DNA from: CALOBA01 sp942491465
Lineage (GTDB): Bacteria > Pseudomonadota > Gammaproteobacteria > Chromatiales > Chromatiaceae
Length of the DNA: 64,000 nt
Direction: 5' to 3'
Assembly (NCBI GenBank): GCA_942491465.1
Contig: CALOBA010000069.1
Location: 12,158-76,157, forward strand
Numbering within the stretch: position 1 is the first letter of the stretch; every line of letters begins with the position of its first letter. Shown here one piece after another: positions 8,695-17,829 of this stretch. The position numbers were made by a program, and so were the translations under genes. The notes under the pieces were generated by a model that searched no databases, was not told the origin of the DNA, and saw only the letters and a program-made list of their open reading frames with translations.

Positions 8695-9665
8695 ACCGGG
8701 GGAGACAGGAGGGGGTGGGAGAGACGGCGAAAACCGAAGAAGGGGGGATAATGTAGGAGAACGAGGGAATGGGGGGAGCGAGGGAGAAGGGGAGGAGAGG
8801 AGGGATGAAGAAGGGGGGGGGAGAGGGGGGAGGAAGAGAGGGGAGTAGGAGAGGAGGGTGGGGGAGAGAGAGGGGGGGGAGGAGGAAGGCGAGGAGGGAA
8901 GGGAGGGAGTGAAGGACTGTTATTTGGCGTAATGGGGGGAGTAACGATAACGAGAGAGGAGGAGGGGGGAATGGAGGAGGGGGGGGAAGGGAGAAAGGGC
9001 GAGGAGAAGGGGGGAGAAGGGGGGAACAGGAATGGGGAACCAGCCGGGAGGGGTCAGGCGGAGAGGAGGGGGGGGGGGGGGGGGGGGGGGGAGAGGGAGG
9101 GAAGGAAGGGGAGGCAGAGCGAGGGGGACCGCAGGGACGAGAGGAGGAAAACGAAGGGCAGAGGGGAGGGGGACGGGGGGGGGAAAAGGAAAGAGAGAGA
9201 AGCGGGTCGGGGAGCCCGCCGGGAGGGAGAGAGGGAGAGGGGGAGGCCGACCACCAGGACCGACTCCGGATCCGGGCGGGGGAGGGCCGGAGCGGGGGGG
9301 GGCGAGGGGGGGCGCGCGGGGGAGGGCAGGGAGCGGGGGGAAAGAGGCGGAGGCGGGGAAGAGGGGGCGGGGCGGGGGGGGGGGGAAGAGGGGGAAGGAA
9401 GGGGGGGGAGAGGGGGACGGGGGAGAGGGGGAGGGGGGGAAGGGGGGGGGGGGGAGGGGGGAAGGAGGGGGGGGGAGGGGGAGAGGGAGGGGAGGGGAAG
9501 GAGAGGGTGGGGGGGGAGAGAGGAGAGGGGAGAGGGGGGGGGAGAGGGAGGGGAAGAGGGGGGGGGGGGAACAGAAGGGGAGGGGGGACGGAGACGGGAC
9601 GGGAGGGGAGGGGGGGGAGAAGAGGGGGAGGACGGAGGGAGAGGGGGGGGAGGAGGGGAATACGG
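8695..9665. repeat. About 1 kb of almost pure G/A low-complexity sequence
   Basis: The plus strand is nearly devoid of C and T, with runs of up to about 20 G. Long open frames on both strands (Gly/Arg/Glu-rich or Pro/Ser/Leu-rich) result from composition. The tract sits where the 5' part of the cytochrome gene ending at 10016 should be. A base-calling or consensus artefact is the most likely explanation. A real polypurine tract cannot be excluded from sequence alone. Confidence 0.8.
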
Positions 9666-9761
9666 TAGTATGTTCATGAAGGTTGGCGGGGAGAGAGCAT
9701 GCGGGAGCCATGCTGACGGCGAGATGCAGGGACTGAGACCAGGGCACGAGGCCGCCGAGCG

Positions 9762-10016
9762 TCCTTCGCCTTCAAACACTTCCGCAAGACCGCCGGCTAT
9801 GCCAATCTACCGCTGGACGGGCTCTGGGCGCGGGCCCCCTACCTGCACAACGGTTCGGTGCCGACGCTGGCCGACCTGCTGAGCGCGGAGGACCGCCGCC
9901 CGGAGCGTTTCCACATCGGCGAACTCGTCTACGATCCGAATCAAGTCGGTTTTCGCCACCACAGCCCCAGCGCCCCGGATGGCCGGGCGCTGATCGAGTA
10001 CCTAAAAACCCTCTGA
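9762..10016 (+). pseudogene. C-terminal fragment of a RoxA-like multihaem cytochrome c protein
   Basis: About 84 residues are recognisable: GYANLPLDGLWARAPYLHNG followed by SVPTLADLLSAEDRRPERF and the terminal DGRALIEYLKTL. The segment NGxVPTLxDLL is characteristic of RoxA-like/dihaem cytochrome c proteins, which are periplasmic electron carriers or oxygenases. The haem-binding CxxCH motifs would lie upstream, inside the G/A tract, and are not visible. The frame is open back to about 9730 but loses similarity. It may be an intact gene hidden by bad sequence rather than a true fragment. The downstream yajD gene starts 14 bp later. Confidence 0.6.
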
Positions 10017-10029
10017 GGAGGCATGCCCC

Positions 10030-10446
10030 ATGGCACCCCAAGAGCCCCCGCGGCACGGCAAGACCGGCCGCCCCATCGACACCGACAAGCTCGACCGCGT
10101 GGTCGCCCAGGCCCGCCAGGGCGCCGTCGAGCGCGAGGCCGGCTATCGCGCCCAGGCGCTGAAGCTCTACCCCTGGGTCTGCGGCCGTTGCGCGCGCAGC
10201 TTCACCCGCGAGAACCTGCGCGAACTGACCGTCCACCACAAGGACATGGACCACGACAACAACCCACCCGACGGCAGCAACTGGGAGCTACTCTGCCTGT
10301 ACTGCCACGACAACGAGCACCAACGCTGGGAGGAGCAGCGCGCGGCCCAGGCCGCCGGGCGGGTCGATGCCAAGGGCCAGGCCACCAGCACCACCACCAA
10401 CCACCGTCCGTTCGAGGCCCTCGGCGACCTGCTGAAGAAGTCCTGA
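10030..10446 (+). CDS. yajD: HNH nuclease family protein YajD
   Basis: A 138-residue protein with a zinc-type HNH endonuclease fold. The Cys pair WVCGRCARSF is followed by ELTVHHKDMDHDNNPPDGSN (the first HH of the ββα-metal motif) and WELLCLYCHDNEHQRWEE. This order and spacing match YajD, a small bacterial HNH protein of unclear physiological role. A strong Shine-Dalgarno sequence (GAGGAGG, 10015-10021) precedes the ATG at 10030. The C-terminal tail is Ala/Thr-rich. It lies just after the cytochrome fragment and may have been cotranscribed with it. Confidence 0.85.
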   Translation: MAPQEPPRHGKTGRPIDTDKLDRVVAQARQGAVEREAGYRAQALKLYPWVCGRCARSFTRENLRELTVHHKDMDHDNNPPDGSNWELLCLYCHDNEHQRWEEQRAAQAAGRVDAKGQATSTTTNHRPFEALGDLLKKS

Positions 10447-10461
10447 CCCGGAGACCCCGCC

Positions 10462-10572
10462 ATATCCAGCGTCATCGGCATCCTGATCACCGTCGCCGGC
10501 ATCTTCGCTGCGGCCGTCTGGCTTTTCTGTGTCGCCGAGATGCTGCGCGATCAGCCCGCGGCGCCCAAGTAG
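10462..10572 (+). CDS. Possible small membrane protein with non-standard start
   Basis: An open frame of about 36 codons reads SSVIGILITVAGIFAAAVWL followed by FCVAEMLRDQPAAPK and TAG. That is one clear transmembrane helix with a short polar tail. It begins 15 bp after yajD with CGGAG just upstream, but the expected start codon position is ATA, not ATG/GTG/TTG. A single-base error or mutation (ATA for ATG) would explain this. I do not recognise a family. Confidence 0.35.
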   Translation: MSSVIGILITVAGIFAAAVWLFCVAEMLRDQPAAPK

Positions 10573-10605
10573 CTGCCCTGGGCACCGGAGATCCCGATCG
10601 AGACC

Positions 10606-10788
10606 ATGGACGTGGACGGGGTCAGGCTGCGCTGGAGGGTGGCCGGAGACGGCCCACCGCTGGTGCTGATCCATACCCTGCGCACGCAGTTCGACCTGTT
10701 CGATCAGACGCTCCCGGAGCTGGCCCGGTCATTCAAGGTCTATGCGCTGGTCCTCGCCGGCACGGCTTTGGACATCCCCGAGCGATAA
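10606..10788 (+). pseudogene. Truncated alpha/beta-hydrolase, N-terminal stub
   Basis: Sixty residues resemble the beginning of an alpha/beta-hydrolase: MDVDGVRLRWRVAGDGPPLV then LIHTLRTQFDLFDQTLPEL and the start of the next strand (FKVYAL). The expected oxyanion HG turn is replaced by HT. Where DLPGHGxSDxP should follow, the reading becomes VLAGTALDIPER and stops, with a shifted reading recovering parts of the motif. No nucleophile elbow (GxSxG) is present downstream, so this is a fragment. Confidence 0.6.
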
Positions 10789-11168
10789 CGCCGACTGTTC
10801 ATGACTGGTGGGCTTCTCGACCGCGGCGAGCACGTGCCATCCATCGGGGACATGGGGTTGGGAGTGGGGGGGGGACAACACACCCCAGCCCAGTGCCGGG
10901 GCGGTGGTAGGTGGGTGGGCTCTGCCATCCCCCGTGGTAGGTCCAAGGAGGAGCCCTGGCGGAGCTGTGCGGGTATCAGAGGGGCCCTTCATGTCGACAC
11001 TTTCCGGCGGAGACAGGCCCAGATCGGTGACGCGCGCACGGCGAGGGAGAACAAATCCCAATGGAGACCGTGAGGGGATCCCCCACCCGCCCGCAGCCCA
11101 GGGGGCCGCCGGGCGCCAGCGCAATCGGCCGGAGCGCCGTGGCGCGGGGAGTCGGCGGAGCGACCCCT
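10789..11168. other. Intergenic stretch, nothing recognisable
   Basis: No coding sequence can be supported. It contains G-rich homopolymers (around 10867-10875) and short open frames without protein-like composition. Like 8.3-9.7 kb, it may be low-quality or decayed sequence. Confidence 0.5.
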
Positions 11169-11759
11169 TCAGCGCGGGCGCGCCGGGCAGCGCAACAGAC
11201 TGAAGACGCCGGGCAGGAGCAGCAGCAGCGTCGGGGCGACGGGGGCGGCAACGGTGACCTGGCCGTCTTGGTTCTGGTCGGGCAAGGTGGGGACGCCGGG
11301 AGGAATCGGCTGGAAGATGCCGTCCGTCGAACGCGTTGGATTGCTATCGTTGAAACCGGGAAAGGTCACCGACAGCGCACTGCCGCCCTCCGCCAAGCCC
11401 TGAAAACGCAGCGTTGCCAACAGGATGGAGCCGGTCAAGCCGCTGCCGAAAGGATCGCTGAAGGCATCAAGCGTCCAGCGGCCGGGATCGGCTTCGACCG
11501 CGCCTGTAGTGAAATCGAACCCGCTGCCGAAGGTGACGCTGTCGAGGGCGAGGATGGTCGAGTCGAACCCGAGTTCGAGGCCGAAGCCGTTCGTCGCATC
11601 GCCCAAGGTGGCGTTGAGCAGGATGTCGACGTCGGCATAACCGCCTGCGTGGGTCTCCGCCGAGCCGGTGCTCAGGACAAAGAGCGCATGGGACGGGCCG
11701 GCCGCCAGCAGGGCCGTCGCGATGAGCGCGGCCCCGCAGAGGTGCTTGAGGTGGGACAT
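11169..11759 (-). CDS. Secreted cohesin-like protein with PEP-CTERM-like tail
   Basis: A 196-residue exported protein. Residues 1-24 form a signal peptide (KHLCGAALIATALLAAGPSH). The mature part has a cohesin-type beta sandwich: ADVDILLNATLGDATNGFGL then ELGFDSTILALDSVTFGSGF, later LTGSILLATLRFQGLAEGGS and ALSVTF. The C-terminus (APVAPTLLLLLPGVFSLLR plus basic residues) looks like a variant PEP-CTERM sorting/anchor signal, though the PEP triplet is not exact. It lies 55 bp downstream of a dockerin-bearing subtilisin in the same direction, suggesting a cohesin-dockerin pair at the cell surface. The cohesin call is by pattern only. Confidence 0.7.
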   Translation of the reverse strand: MSHLKHLCGAALIATALLAAGPSHALFVLSTGSAETHAGGYADVDILLNATLGDATNGFGLELGFDSTILALDSVTFGSGFDFTTGAVEADPGRWTLDAFSDPFGSGLTGSILLATLRFQGLAEGGSALSVTFPGFNDSNPTRSTDGIFQPIPPGVPTLPDQNQDGQVTVAAPVAPTLLLLLPGVFSLLRCPARPR

Positions 11760-11814
11760 GCGATGTCTCTTGAATCGGTTAGCGCCCGCCCACGGGCGGG
11801 CGGGCTGCGCGTTG

Positions 11815-14113
11815 TCAGTCATCGACCTGATGCCCGTAGCACGCGTAGGCGAAGCGCAGATCGGCGAAGGTCACCAGGCCGTCGTCGTCGACATCGGCGG
11901 CGGCATCGGTCGTACCGAAGCGTTGGGCAACGTAGCGGAGGTCGTCGATATCGACCCGGCCGCTGGTGTTGACGTCGGCGGCGTCACAGGGGGCGCCCGA
12001 CGGCGGCACGATCACCTCCATCTCGACCTCGACCTCGACCACGGGCGTGTCCGGGTCGTCGCTTTGGATGCAGATGGAGCCCGCATTCACACCGGATTGG
12101 CCCGCACCGTCGCTGGTGACGTTGAGCGTGGCCGTGCTGCCCGGAGCAATATCGACGGTGCTTGCGAAGTCGTGCGTCAGCCAGCCCATCGAGTTCGGCG
12201 TCGTGCAGCCGCTCGCTGCCGTAAAGGCATTGGAGACCTGGAGATCGCCCTCGCCCTGGTTGGTGATCACCAGGGTCTTCGTATAGCTTTGATCTGCTTC
12301 CAGCTGGCTCAAGACGCTGAGCGGTTGGACCAGGATGTCCCCCGGTATGGACGCGGTGATGGTCGTGGTCTCGTCGGCGCTGCTTTGGCCGACGTTCGGC
12401 GTGCTGGTAGTGACGGTGGCGGTGTTGGTTATGCCGCCCGCTGCGGTCGCGGTTACGGAGATGACGGCACTGAAGCCCTCGCCGGGGCCCAGCTCGCCGA
12501 TGCTGCAGGTGACCGTGCCTCCCGCATGGCCGCAGTCGGGCTGGTCGACGCCGACGAAGGTCATCCCGCTGGGCAGGGGGTCGGTGAGGACGACGTTCAT
12601 GGCCGGATCGGCATCGGCCGCGTTGCCGACGTCGATGCTGTAGGAGAGGCCTTCGCCGACCCTGACCGGGTCGGCGGAGTCGGTCTTGACGACGCTCAGA
12701 TCGGCCTCCGCAATCAACAGCGTGTCGTCCACATCAAGGCGCGGCAGATCGGTGACGGTGCCGCCGGAGCGCCCGTCGTCCACCAGCACCGGGCTAGCCT
12801 GCATCGCGGCCAGAATGTCGTCGACGCTCGCCGTCGGGAGGGCTTGGCGGGCCACGGCCCAGGCCCCGGCCACGTGCGGGGTGGACATGGATGTGCCGTT
12901 CTTGAGGCCGAAAGACGTACCCGGGATGGACGAGGTGATGGCGTAGCCCGGCGCCACCAGGCTCACGAAATCGGCGATGTTCGAGAAGCTGCACACCGCA
13001 TCGCCATCGGTGGTGCAACCCACGCTCACCGCGGTGGAGATACAGCCGGGGGCGCTGATCGCGGTCTTGTATGAGTCGTTGCCGGTGGCGATGACGGTGG
13101 CGATGCCCGCAGCGCGCAGATTGTCGATCGCGGCCTTTTTGGCCGATTCGTCGCTATCGCAAGGCTCCGTATACTCGCCACCGCCGATGCTCATATTGAC
13201 CGCGGCGATGTTGTAAGTGTCGCGCAGCGCATAGACCCACTCCAGGGCTGCAATCTGATCCGAGGTGTAGGTCCGAATACAGGGGTTCGCATCGCCGCAA
13301 ACCGCGGAGCTGTCGAAGCGGCTGAAGATCTGGATTGCGATCAGCTCCGCGCCAGGCGCCACCCCGGTGCGGGTGACGTCGTCGTACGGCTTGCCGGCGG
13401 CGATACCCGCCACATGCGTGCCGTGATCACAGCCGCTGATGCCGCTGCAAGGGAGCCCGGATCCCGATGCGGTGCTCGCCTCCGCCTCGTCGGGGCACAG
13501 GGTGGTCGAACTGTAGCCGGAATAGGTCGTCGAGTAACAGGCCTCGGACACCACCTTACCCGCCAAGAACGGGTGGTTCTTATCGACACCGGAATCGAGG
13601 ACGGCAACGACAGTGCCGCTGCCGTCATGCCCTGCGTCTGGGCGTCGTCCGCTCGATGACCGGGTGCTGCTGTCGAGCTGGGACGGGCCAAGGTTCGAGG
13701 GTGATGGTGGCCGCCTGGGGCTCTCGCGCGGCGCTGGTGCCTGCCGCTCGACCTCCACCACGCTGTGGGATGAACCGGAAGCGCTTGAGTTCGACCGCAT
13801 CCTCGTCGGCCAAGGCACCCATTAATTGGTCTTGGGCAAGGGCGATGCCCTGCATCGCCTGCACGCTGCCGGGTGCCGCCGAGGAGATGCCCGCCAGGCC
13901 GTTCGTGACCCCGACGATGACCCGCACCCGATCATCGGTTTCCAGCGTGGATTCGATGCGTGCCAAGCCCGCTGCGGACCCCGACCGATCCATGGAGGCC
14001 GCGGAATACAGGGATTGCGCCCCGTCCTCGAAACCTTCAGCGACGGCCGCGCCACCCGGGTGGCCGATACTGATCCCGCACGTCAGAAGGACCCACACGA
14101 TCGGCTTTTGCAT
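11815..14113 (-). pseudogene. Subtilisin-like serine protease with DUF11 and dockerin domains, frameshifted
   Basis: From the N-terminus: signal peptide (MQKPIVWVLLTCGIS...), I9-type propeptide (RVRVIVGVTNGLAGIS), an S8 catalytic domain, a DUF11 repeat (ADLSVVKTDSADPVRVGEGL), a beta-rich domain, and a C-terminal type I dockerin with two calcium loops (ADVNTSGRVDIDDL and AADVDDDGLVTFADL). The catalytic triad is complete: VAVLDSGVD, CDHGTHVAGIAAG, NGTSMSTPHVAGA. The ATG at 14113 begins the signal peptide, but the propeptide/catalytic junction (about 13625-13770) changes frame several times, so two ORFs (13625-14113 and 11815-13818) cover it. This is either a decayed gene or several indel errors. 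The downstream partner encodes a cohesin-like protein. Confidence 0.85.
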
Positions 14114-14375
14114 GCTTACTGTCTCGCGTCTGATGCAACGAGCGCCACAAGCGCCACGATTGCCTGTACTTATTGATTGGTTATGTGGTGCAGCCCTGGA
14201 TCGGGGCCCCCAGTGTTCGGAGCACCGCCAAGATCAGGGACAACCGAGGCGGAGACGACCGAGGGATCTTACCCCTTTCGCTTGCGGCCAACCATGCAAC
14301 CAGCCAACCGGTTGACGTTCCCCGATGCCGTGCATGATGTCTTTGCGGCTGATCCGCAGCCGCGCATGCTCAGCA

Positions 14376-14567
14376 TCAGTCCCGCTCCATGTCTGCGGGG
14401 GGCTGCTCAAGGCTCGCGACGCGGTAGCTGTCCGCCTTGCGGTCCCGCCGTCGCGCCATCGGGTCGCGGCCGAGGCTGCGCATGAACAGCCCTGCGGGCA
14501 GGACAATCAGATAAAAGACCAGGATCAGCACCGGCCTTGAGGCGAGAAGGATCGATAGGATGCGCAT
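14376..14567 (-). CDS. Small SxtJ-like membrane protein
   Basis: A 63-residue protein with one transmembrane helix (LASRPVLILVFYLIVLPAG) followed by LFMRSLGRDPMARRRDRKAD and SYR. The post-helix pattern (R-LG-DP---R-D--ADSY) matches the C-terminus of SxtJ-family proteins that sit beside carbamoyltransferase genes. At about 130 residues SxtJ is usually twice as long, so this is a short form. It begins 38 bp after the carbamoyltransferase stop in the same direction and is presumably in its operon. The biochemical role is not established. Confidence 0.6.
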   Translation of the reverse strand: MRILSILLASRPVLILVFYLIVLPAGLFMRSLGRDPMARRRDRKADSYRVASLEQPPADMERD

Positions 14568-14605
14568 GGGGATAGCGGCTGGCTGAACACTCCAAAGGGA
14601 TGGTA

Positions 14606-16444
14606 TCAATCCGGCTCGATCTCGTCCGCGCCCAGCGTTGGACGATTCGATTCGGGCTGGTCTTGCTTGGCAAGCAGCAGGTTGCCGATGGCGAGGTAGT
14701 CCATCTCGGTGCGCATGAAGCAACGATAGGCATCCGCCGGCGTGCATACGATGGGCTCTCCACGCACGTTGAAGGAGGTGTTGACCAGCACCGGGCAGCC
14801 GGTACGTGCGGCAAAGGCCTCGATCAGTGCGTGGTAGCGAGGGTTGGTCTGTGCATGCACGGTCTGGATGCGGGCCGTGTAGTCGACATGGGTGACCGCC
14901 GGGATCTGCGAGCGCGCCAGCTTGAGCTTGTCGATCCCGAACAGCGAGCGGGCCTGATCGTCCATCGGCAATCGCCGGTCTTCCCTGACGGGCGCCACCA
15001 GCAGCATGTACGGACTGGCGCGGTCGATCGCGAACCAGTCCGCGACCTTGTCGGCCAGGACGGACGGCGCGAACGGGCGGAACGACTCCCGATACTTGAT
15101 CTTCAGATTCATCACCGACTGCATGGTGCGATTGCGCGGGTCGCCGATGATCGAGCGCCCGCCCAGTGCCCGGGGACCGAACTCCATCGGCCCCTGGAAC
15201 CAGCCGACGACGTGGCCGTCATCGAGGATGCGCGCCAGCTCCGCGAAGAGGTCGGCGTCATCGAGGCCGACGTAGGGCGCATCCACCGAGCGCAGATAGG
15301 CGGCGACCTCATCGTCGCTGTGCACCGGGCCGAGATAGGCGCCGCGCATCCGGTCCGCTCCGGTCACCGTCCGCGGTCGATCCAGGTATTGATGCCAGGT
15401 CGCCAACGCCGCCCCCAAGGCACCACCCGCATCCCCGGCCGCCGGCTGGATCCAGACGTCCTGGAACGGCCCCTCCCGCAGCAGGCGCCCATTGGCGACA
15501 CAGTTCAACGCCACGCCCCCGGCCAGACAGAGGTGATCGGCACCGGTCTCGCGCTGGACGGTCCGCGCCAGGCGCAGCACCATCTCTTCGGTCACCACCT
15601 GCACCGAGCGCGCCAGGTCCATCTCGCGCTGGGTGATCCGCGCCTCGGGTCGGCGCCTGGGGCCACCGAACAGGGCGTCGAAACGCGCATTGGTCATGGT
15701 CGAGCCGTTCGCGTAGCTGAAGTAGTCCATGTCCATGCGAAAGGTCCCATCCGGCTTGACGTCGATGAGCTTGTCGTAGATCAGGTCCACATACTTGGGC
15801 TCCCCGTAGGGTGCAAGCCCCATCAGCTTGTACTCGCCGGAGTTGACCTTGAAACCGGTGTAGTAGGTGAACGCCGAGTACAAGAGCCCGATCGAATGGG
15901 GAAAATCGATCTCCCACAGCGGTTTCAGCCGATTGCCGTCGCCGGTCCAGACCGAGGTGGTCGCCCACTCCCCGACACCGTCCATGCACAGCACCGCGGC
16001 ACGCTCGAACGGCGAGGCAAAGAACGCGGACGCGGCATGGGACTGGTGATGGGCGCTGAACAGGATCGGGGGCAACCGGCGCGGCCCGTCGCCGGCGATC
16101 TCGCGCAGCTGATCGCGGATGCGCTGGCGAAGGTGCAGCTTGTCCTTGATCCAGATCGGCATCGCCTTGAGAAACGAGCCTAAGCCACCGGGGGCATAGG
16201 CCAGGTAGGTGGCGATGAGGCGGCGAAACTTGAGCGAGGGCTTGTCGTAGAAGACCACATAGTCGAGGTCCGCGATCCCCACGCCGGCCTGGCGCAGGCA
16301 GGCACCGATGGCATGGACTGGGAAGCGGGCATCGTGCTTGCGCCGGGAGAAGCGTTCCTCCTGCGCGGCGGCGGCGATGTCGCCGTCGATCAGCAACGCC
16401 GCGGCGCTGTCGTGGTAGTAGCAGGAGATTCCAAGTATACGCAT
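14606..16444 (-). CDS. Carbamoyltransferase (NodU/CmcH family)
   Basis: A 612-residue enzyme expected to transfer a carbamoyl group from carbamoyl phosphate to a hydroxyl of a sugar or secondary metabolite. The N-terminal YrdC/Kae1-like domain has MRILGISCYYHDSAAALLID and QEERFSRRKHDARFP; metal ligands are in FSAHHQSHAASAFFASPF. ATP/carbamate-site segments include LCMDGVGEWATTSVW and LCLAGGVALNCVANGRLL. The C-terminal domain carries FQGPMEFGPRALGGRSIIGD and VNTSFNVRGEPIV. It is full length. The ATG at 16444 matches the family start exactly. Genes for an SxtJ-like protein (downstream) and a small PFIY protein, SGNH enzyme and methyltransferase (divergent) suggest a surface-glycan or metabolite modification cluster. 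Confidence 0.93.
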   Translation of the reverse strand: MRILGISCYYHDSAAALLIDGDIAAAAQEERFSRRKHDARFPVHAIGACLRQAGVGIADLDYVVFYDKPSLKFRRLIATYLAYAPGGLGSFLKAMPIWIKDKLHLRQRIRDQLREIAGDGPRRLPPILFSAHHQSHAASAFFASPFERAAVLCMDGVGEWATTSVWTGDGNRLKPLWEIDFPHSIGLLYSAFTYYTGFKVNSGEYKLMGLAPYGEPKYVDLIYDKLIDVKPDGTFRMDMDYFSYANGSTMTNARFDALFGGPRRRPEARITQREMDLARSVQVVTEEMVLRLARTVQRETGADHLCLAGGVALNCVANGRLLREGPFQDVWIQPAAGDAGGALGAALATWHQYLDRPRTVTGADRMRGAYLGPVHSDDEVAAYLRSVDAPYVGLDDADLFAELARILDDGHVVGWFQGPMEFGPRALGGRSIIGDPRNRTMQSVMNLKIKYRESFRPFAPSVLADKVADWFAIDRASPYMLLVAPVREDRRLPMDDQARSLFGIDKLKLARSQIPAVTHVDYTARIQTVHAQTNPRYHALIEAFAARTGCPVLVNTSFNVRGEPIVCTPADAYRCFMRTEMDYLAIGNLLLAKQDQPESNRPTLGADEIEPD

Positions 16445-16634
16445 CGTCTTCAGGGACCTCAGCAGCCGACGGCTCGGCGGCGGCAGGGTACCATCGATGG
16501 GTCGTGATCGCAGCCCCGGGATTGGTTGTTGTTCCCGCCGCCGGTTGATAGCATTCGAAAAGACGTGCGCGATATGCCATCTGGACCCTATCGCACAGGT
16601 TGCAGACTCAGCCCAGCCCCGCCCGGAGGCCCGA

Positions 16635-16754
16635 ATGAACAAGCTCACCAAGCTGTTGCAGAACTTACGCGACTATGTCCGCTCCATCCTCACCCGCAGG
16701 AAGCGCAAGAAGCAGGAGGATGACGACGACCCGTTCATCTATCCCCACTACTGA
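16635..16754 (+). CDS. Small basic/acidic protein ending in PFIYPHY
   Basis: A 39-residue peptide: MNKLTKLLQNLRDYVRSIL, a basic patch RRKRKK, an acidic patch, then DPFIYPHY. A strong Shine-Dalgarno sequence (GGAGG) lies 7 bp upstream of the ATG. The tail resembles the terminal PFIYTLF of DUF5989 proteins that accompany carbamoyltransferases, but there is no transmembrane helix here, so the relation is only an inference. It is divergent from the carbamoyltransferase and upstream of the SGNH gene. Confidence 0.55.
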   Translation: MNKLTKLLQNLRDYVRSILTRRKRKKQEDDDDPFIYPHY

Positions 16755-16851
16755 CAACGCCGGGCCGGGCACCTCCGGTCGCGGACAAGGCGACGCGCTC
16801 GGCCATTGCCAGCCGACAGGCCCAACCCCCGGAACCTAAGGCAGCACGACA

Positions 16852-17790
16852 TTGCCCTACCAATTTGCCGAGATCGGCGCCGCACCGCTGCATTTGCTGT
16901 CCCAAGCAGAGATCCCACCAAGCCCCCTGCTTGCGATGTTGCCGCCCGGCAACCACCGCTGGTGCTCGATGGACTCGGAGGCGCGCTACAGGAAGCAGCC
17001 GCATCCCAAACTGGGTCCGGACTCGGTGGAATACCGGATCAATGCCCACGGCTACAGAACGGATGACCTCAAGCGCGCCGCGGAGATCGGCGCGGACAAG
17101 GTCCGCGTGCTCTGCGTCGGGGCCAGCGGCGCGTTCGGGACCGGACTGCCGGAAGAGGCGACCTTCGCCGCCGTCTTCGGCCGACTCCTGGAGGACCGTC
17201 TGCGGCGACCGGTGCAGGTCTGGAACCTGAGCAACGGGGGCACCGGGCCGGACTACGTCACCCGCATGCTGTTCTCGGCCATCCCGGTCCTGGCCCCCCA
17301 TGTCGTCCTGCTCACCAGCTTCCCGTTCAACCGCCGGGAGCTGATCGACGAGACCGGGCGCATCCTCGTCGCCTCGGGCCGGACCTACTGGCAGCAGCGG
17401 CTCTCCGATCCATTGCTCTGGCAGATGAACGACGTCTGCCGCAAGACCTCCAATCCCTACTCGGACCTGCTCAATACCTTGACCAACCTCAAGGTCTGGG
17501 AGTCCATCTGCGACGATGCCGGCATCCCTTGGTTGTTCATCACCGAGGGCTTCGCTGAGCAGATGACGCCCCTCGAGCCCTTTCTGCGCGAGCCGCGCAG
17601 GCTGGTGGGCCCCGGCATCCAAGCCCTGATCGAGCAGCACCGCAGCGAGCCGGTAGAGGGCCTGGCAAGGGATATGCTCCATGCGGGCGTCGCCCCCAAT
17701 CGCGAGATCGCCGAAGCGTTGGTCCGGCGCCTGATCGAGCTCAATCCCGATCAGCTCGCGGCGCTGCTTCGCGTCTCTACGGTGAGCTGA
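16852..17790 (+). CDS. SGNH/GDSL-type hydrolase-like protein
   Basis: A 312-residue protein without an obvious signal peptide. Block I reads LCVGASGAFGTGLPEEATFA (nucleophile Ser in GASGAFG), followed by VWNLSNGGTGPDYVTRML (the Asn-containing block III equivalent). DMLHAGVAPNREIAEAL near residue 272 supplies the terminal D-x-x-H catalytic pair. These features are typical of SGNH esterases/acyltransferases acting on sugars or lipids. Translation appears to start at TTG 16852, since no ATG/GTG is better placed and AAGG precedes it. It sits between the PFIY peptide and a methyltransferase, consistent with glycan or metabolite tailoring together with the divergent carbamoyltransferase. Confidence 0.75.
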   Translation: MPYQFAEIGAAPLHLLSQAEIPPSPLLAMLPPGNHRWCSMDSEARYRKQPHPKLGPDSVEYRINAHGYRTDDLKRAAEIGADKVRVLCVGASGAFGTGLPEEATFAAVFGRLLEDRLRRPVQVWNLSNGGTGPDYVTRMLFSAIPVLAPHVVLLTSFPFNRRELIDETGRILVASGRTYWQQRLSDPLLWQMNDVCRKTSNPYSDLLNTLTNLKVWESICDDAGIPWLFITEGFAEQMTPLEPFLREPRRLVGPGIQALIEQHRSEPVEGLARDMLHAGVAPNREIAEALVRRLIELNPDQLAALLRVSTVS

Positions 17791-17829
17791 TCCAACACTT
17801 GCCCTGTCTCAACCGTTTAGGAGACGCCG

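Noticed and set aside
8920..9882. Long Gly/Arg-rich and Pro/Ser-rich ORFs on both strands
   Set aside because: They arise only because the DNA is nearly all G and A; no start signals, domains or codon structure support them.
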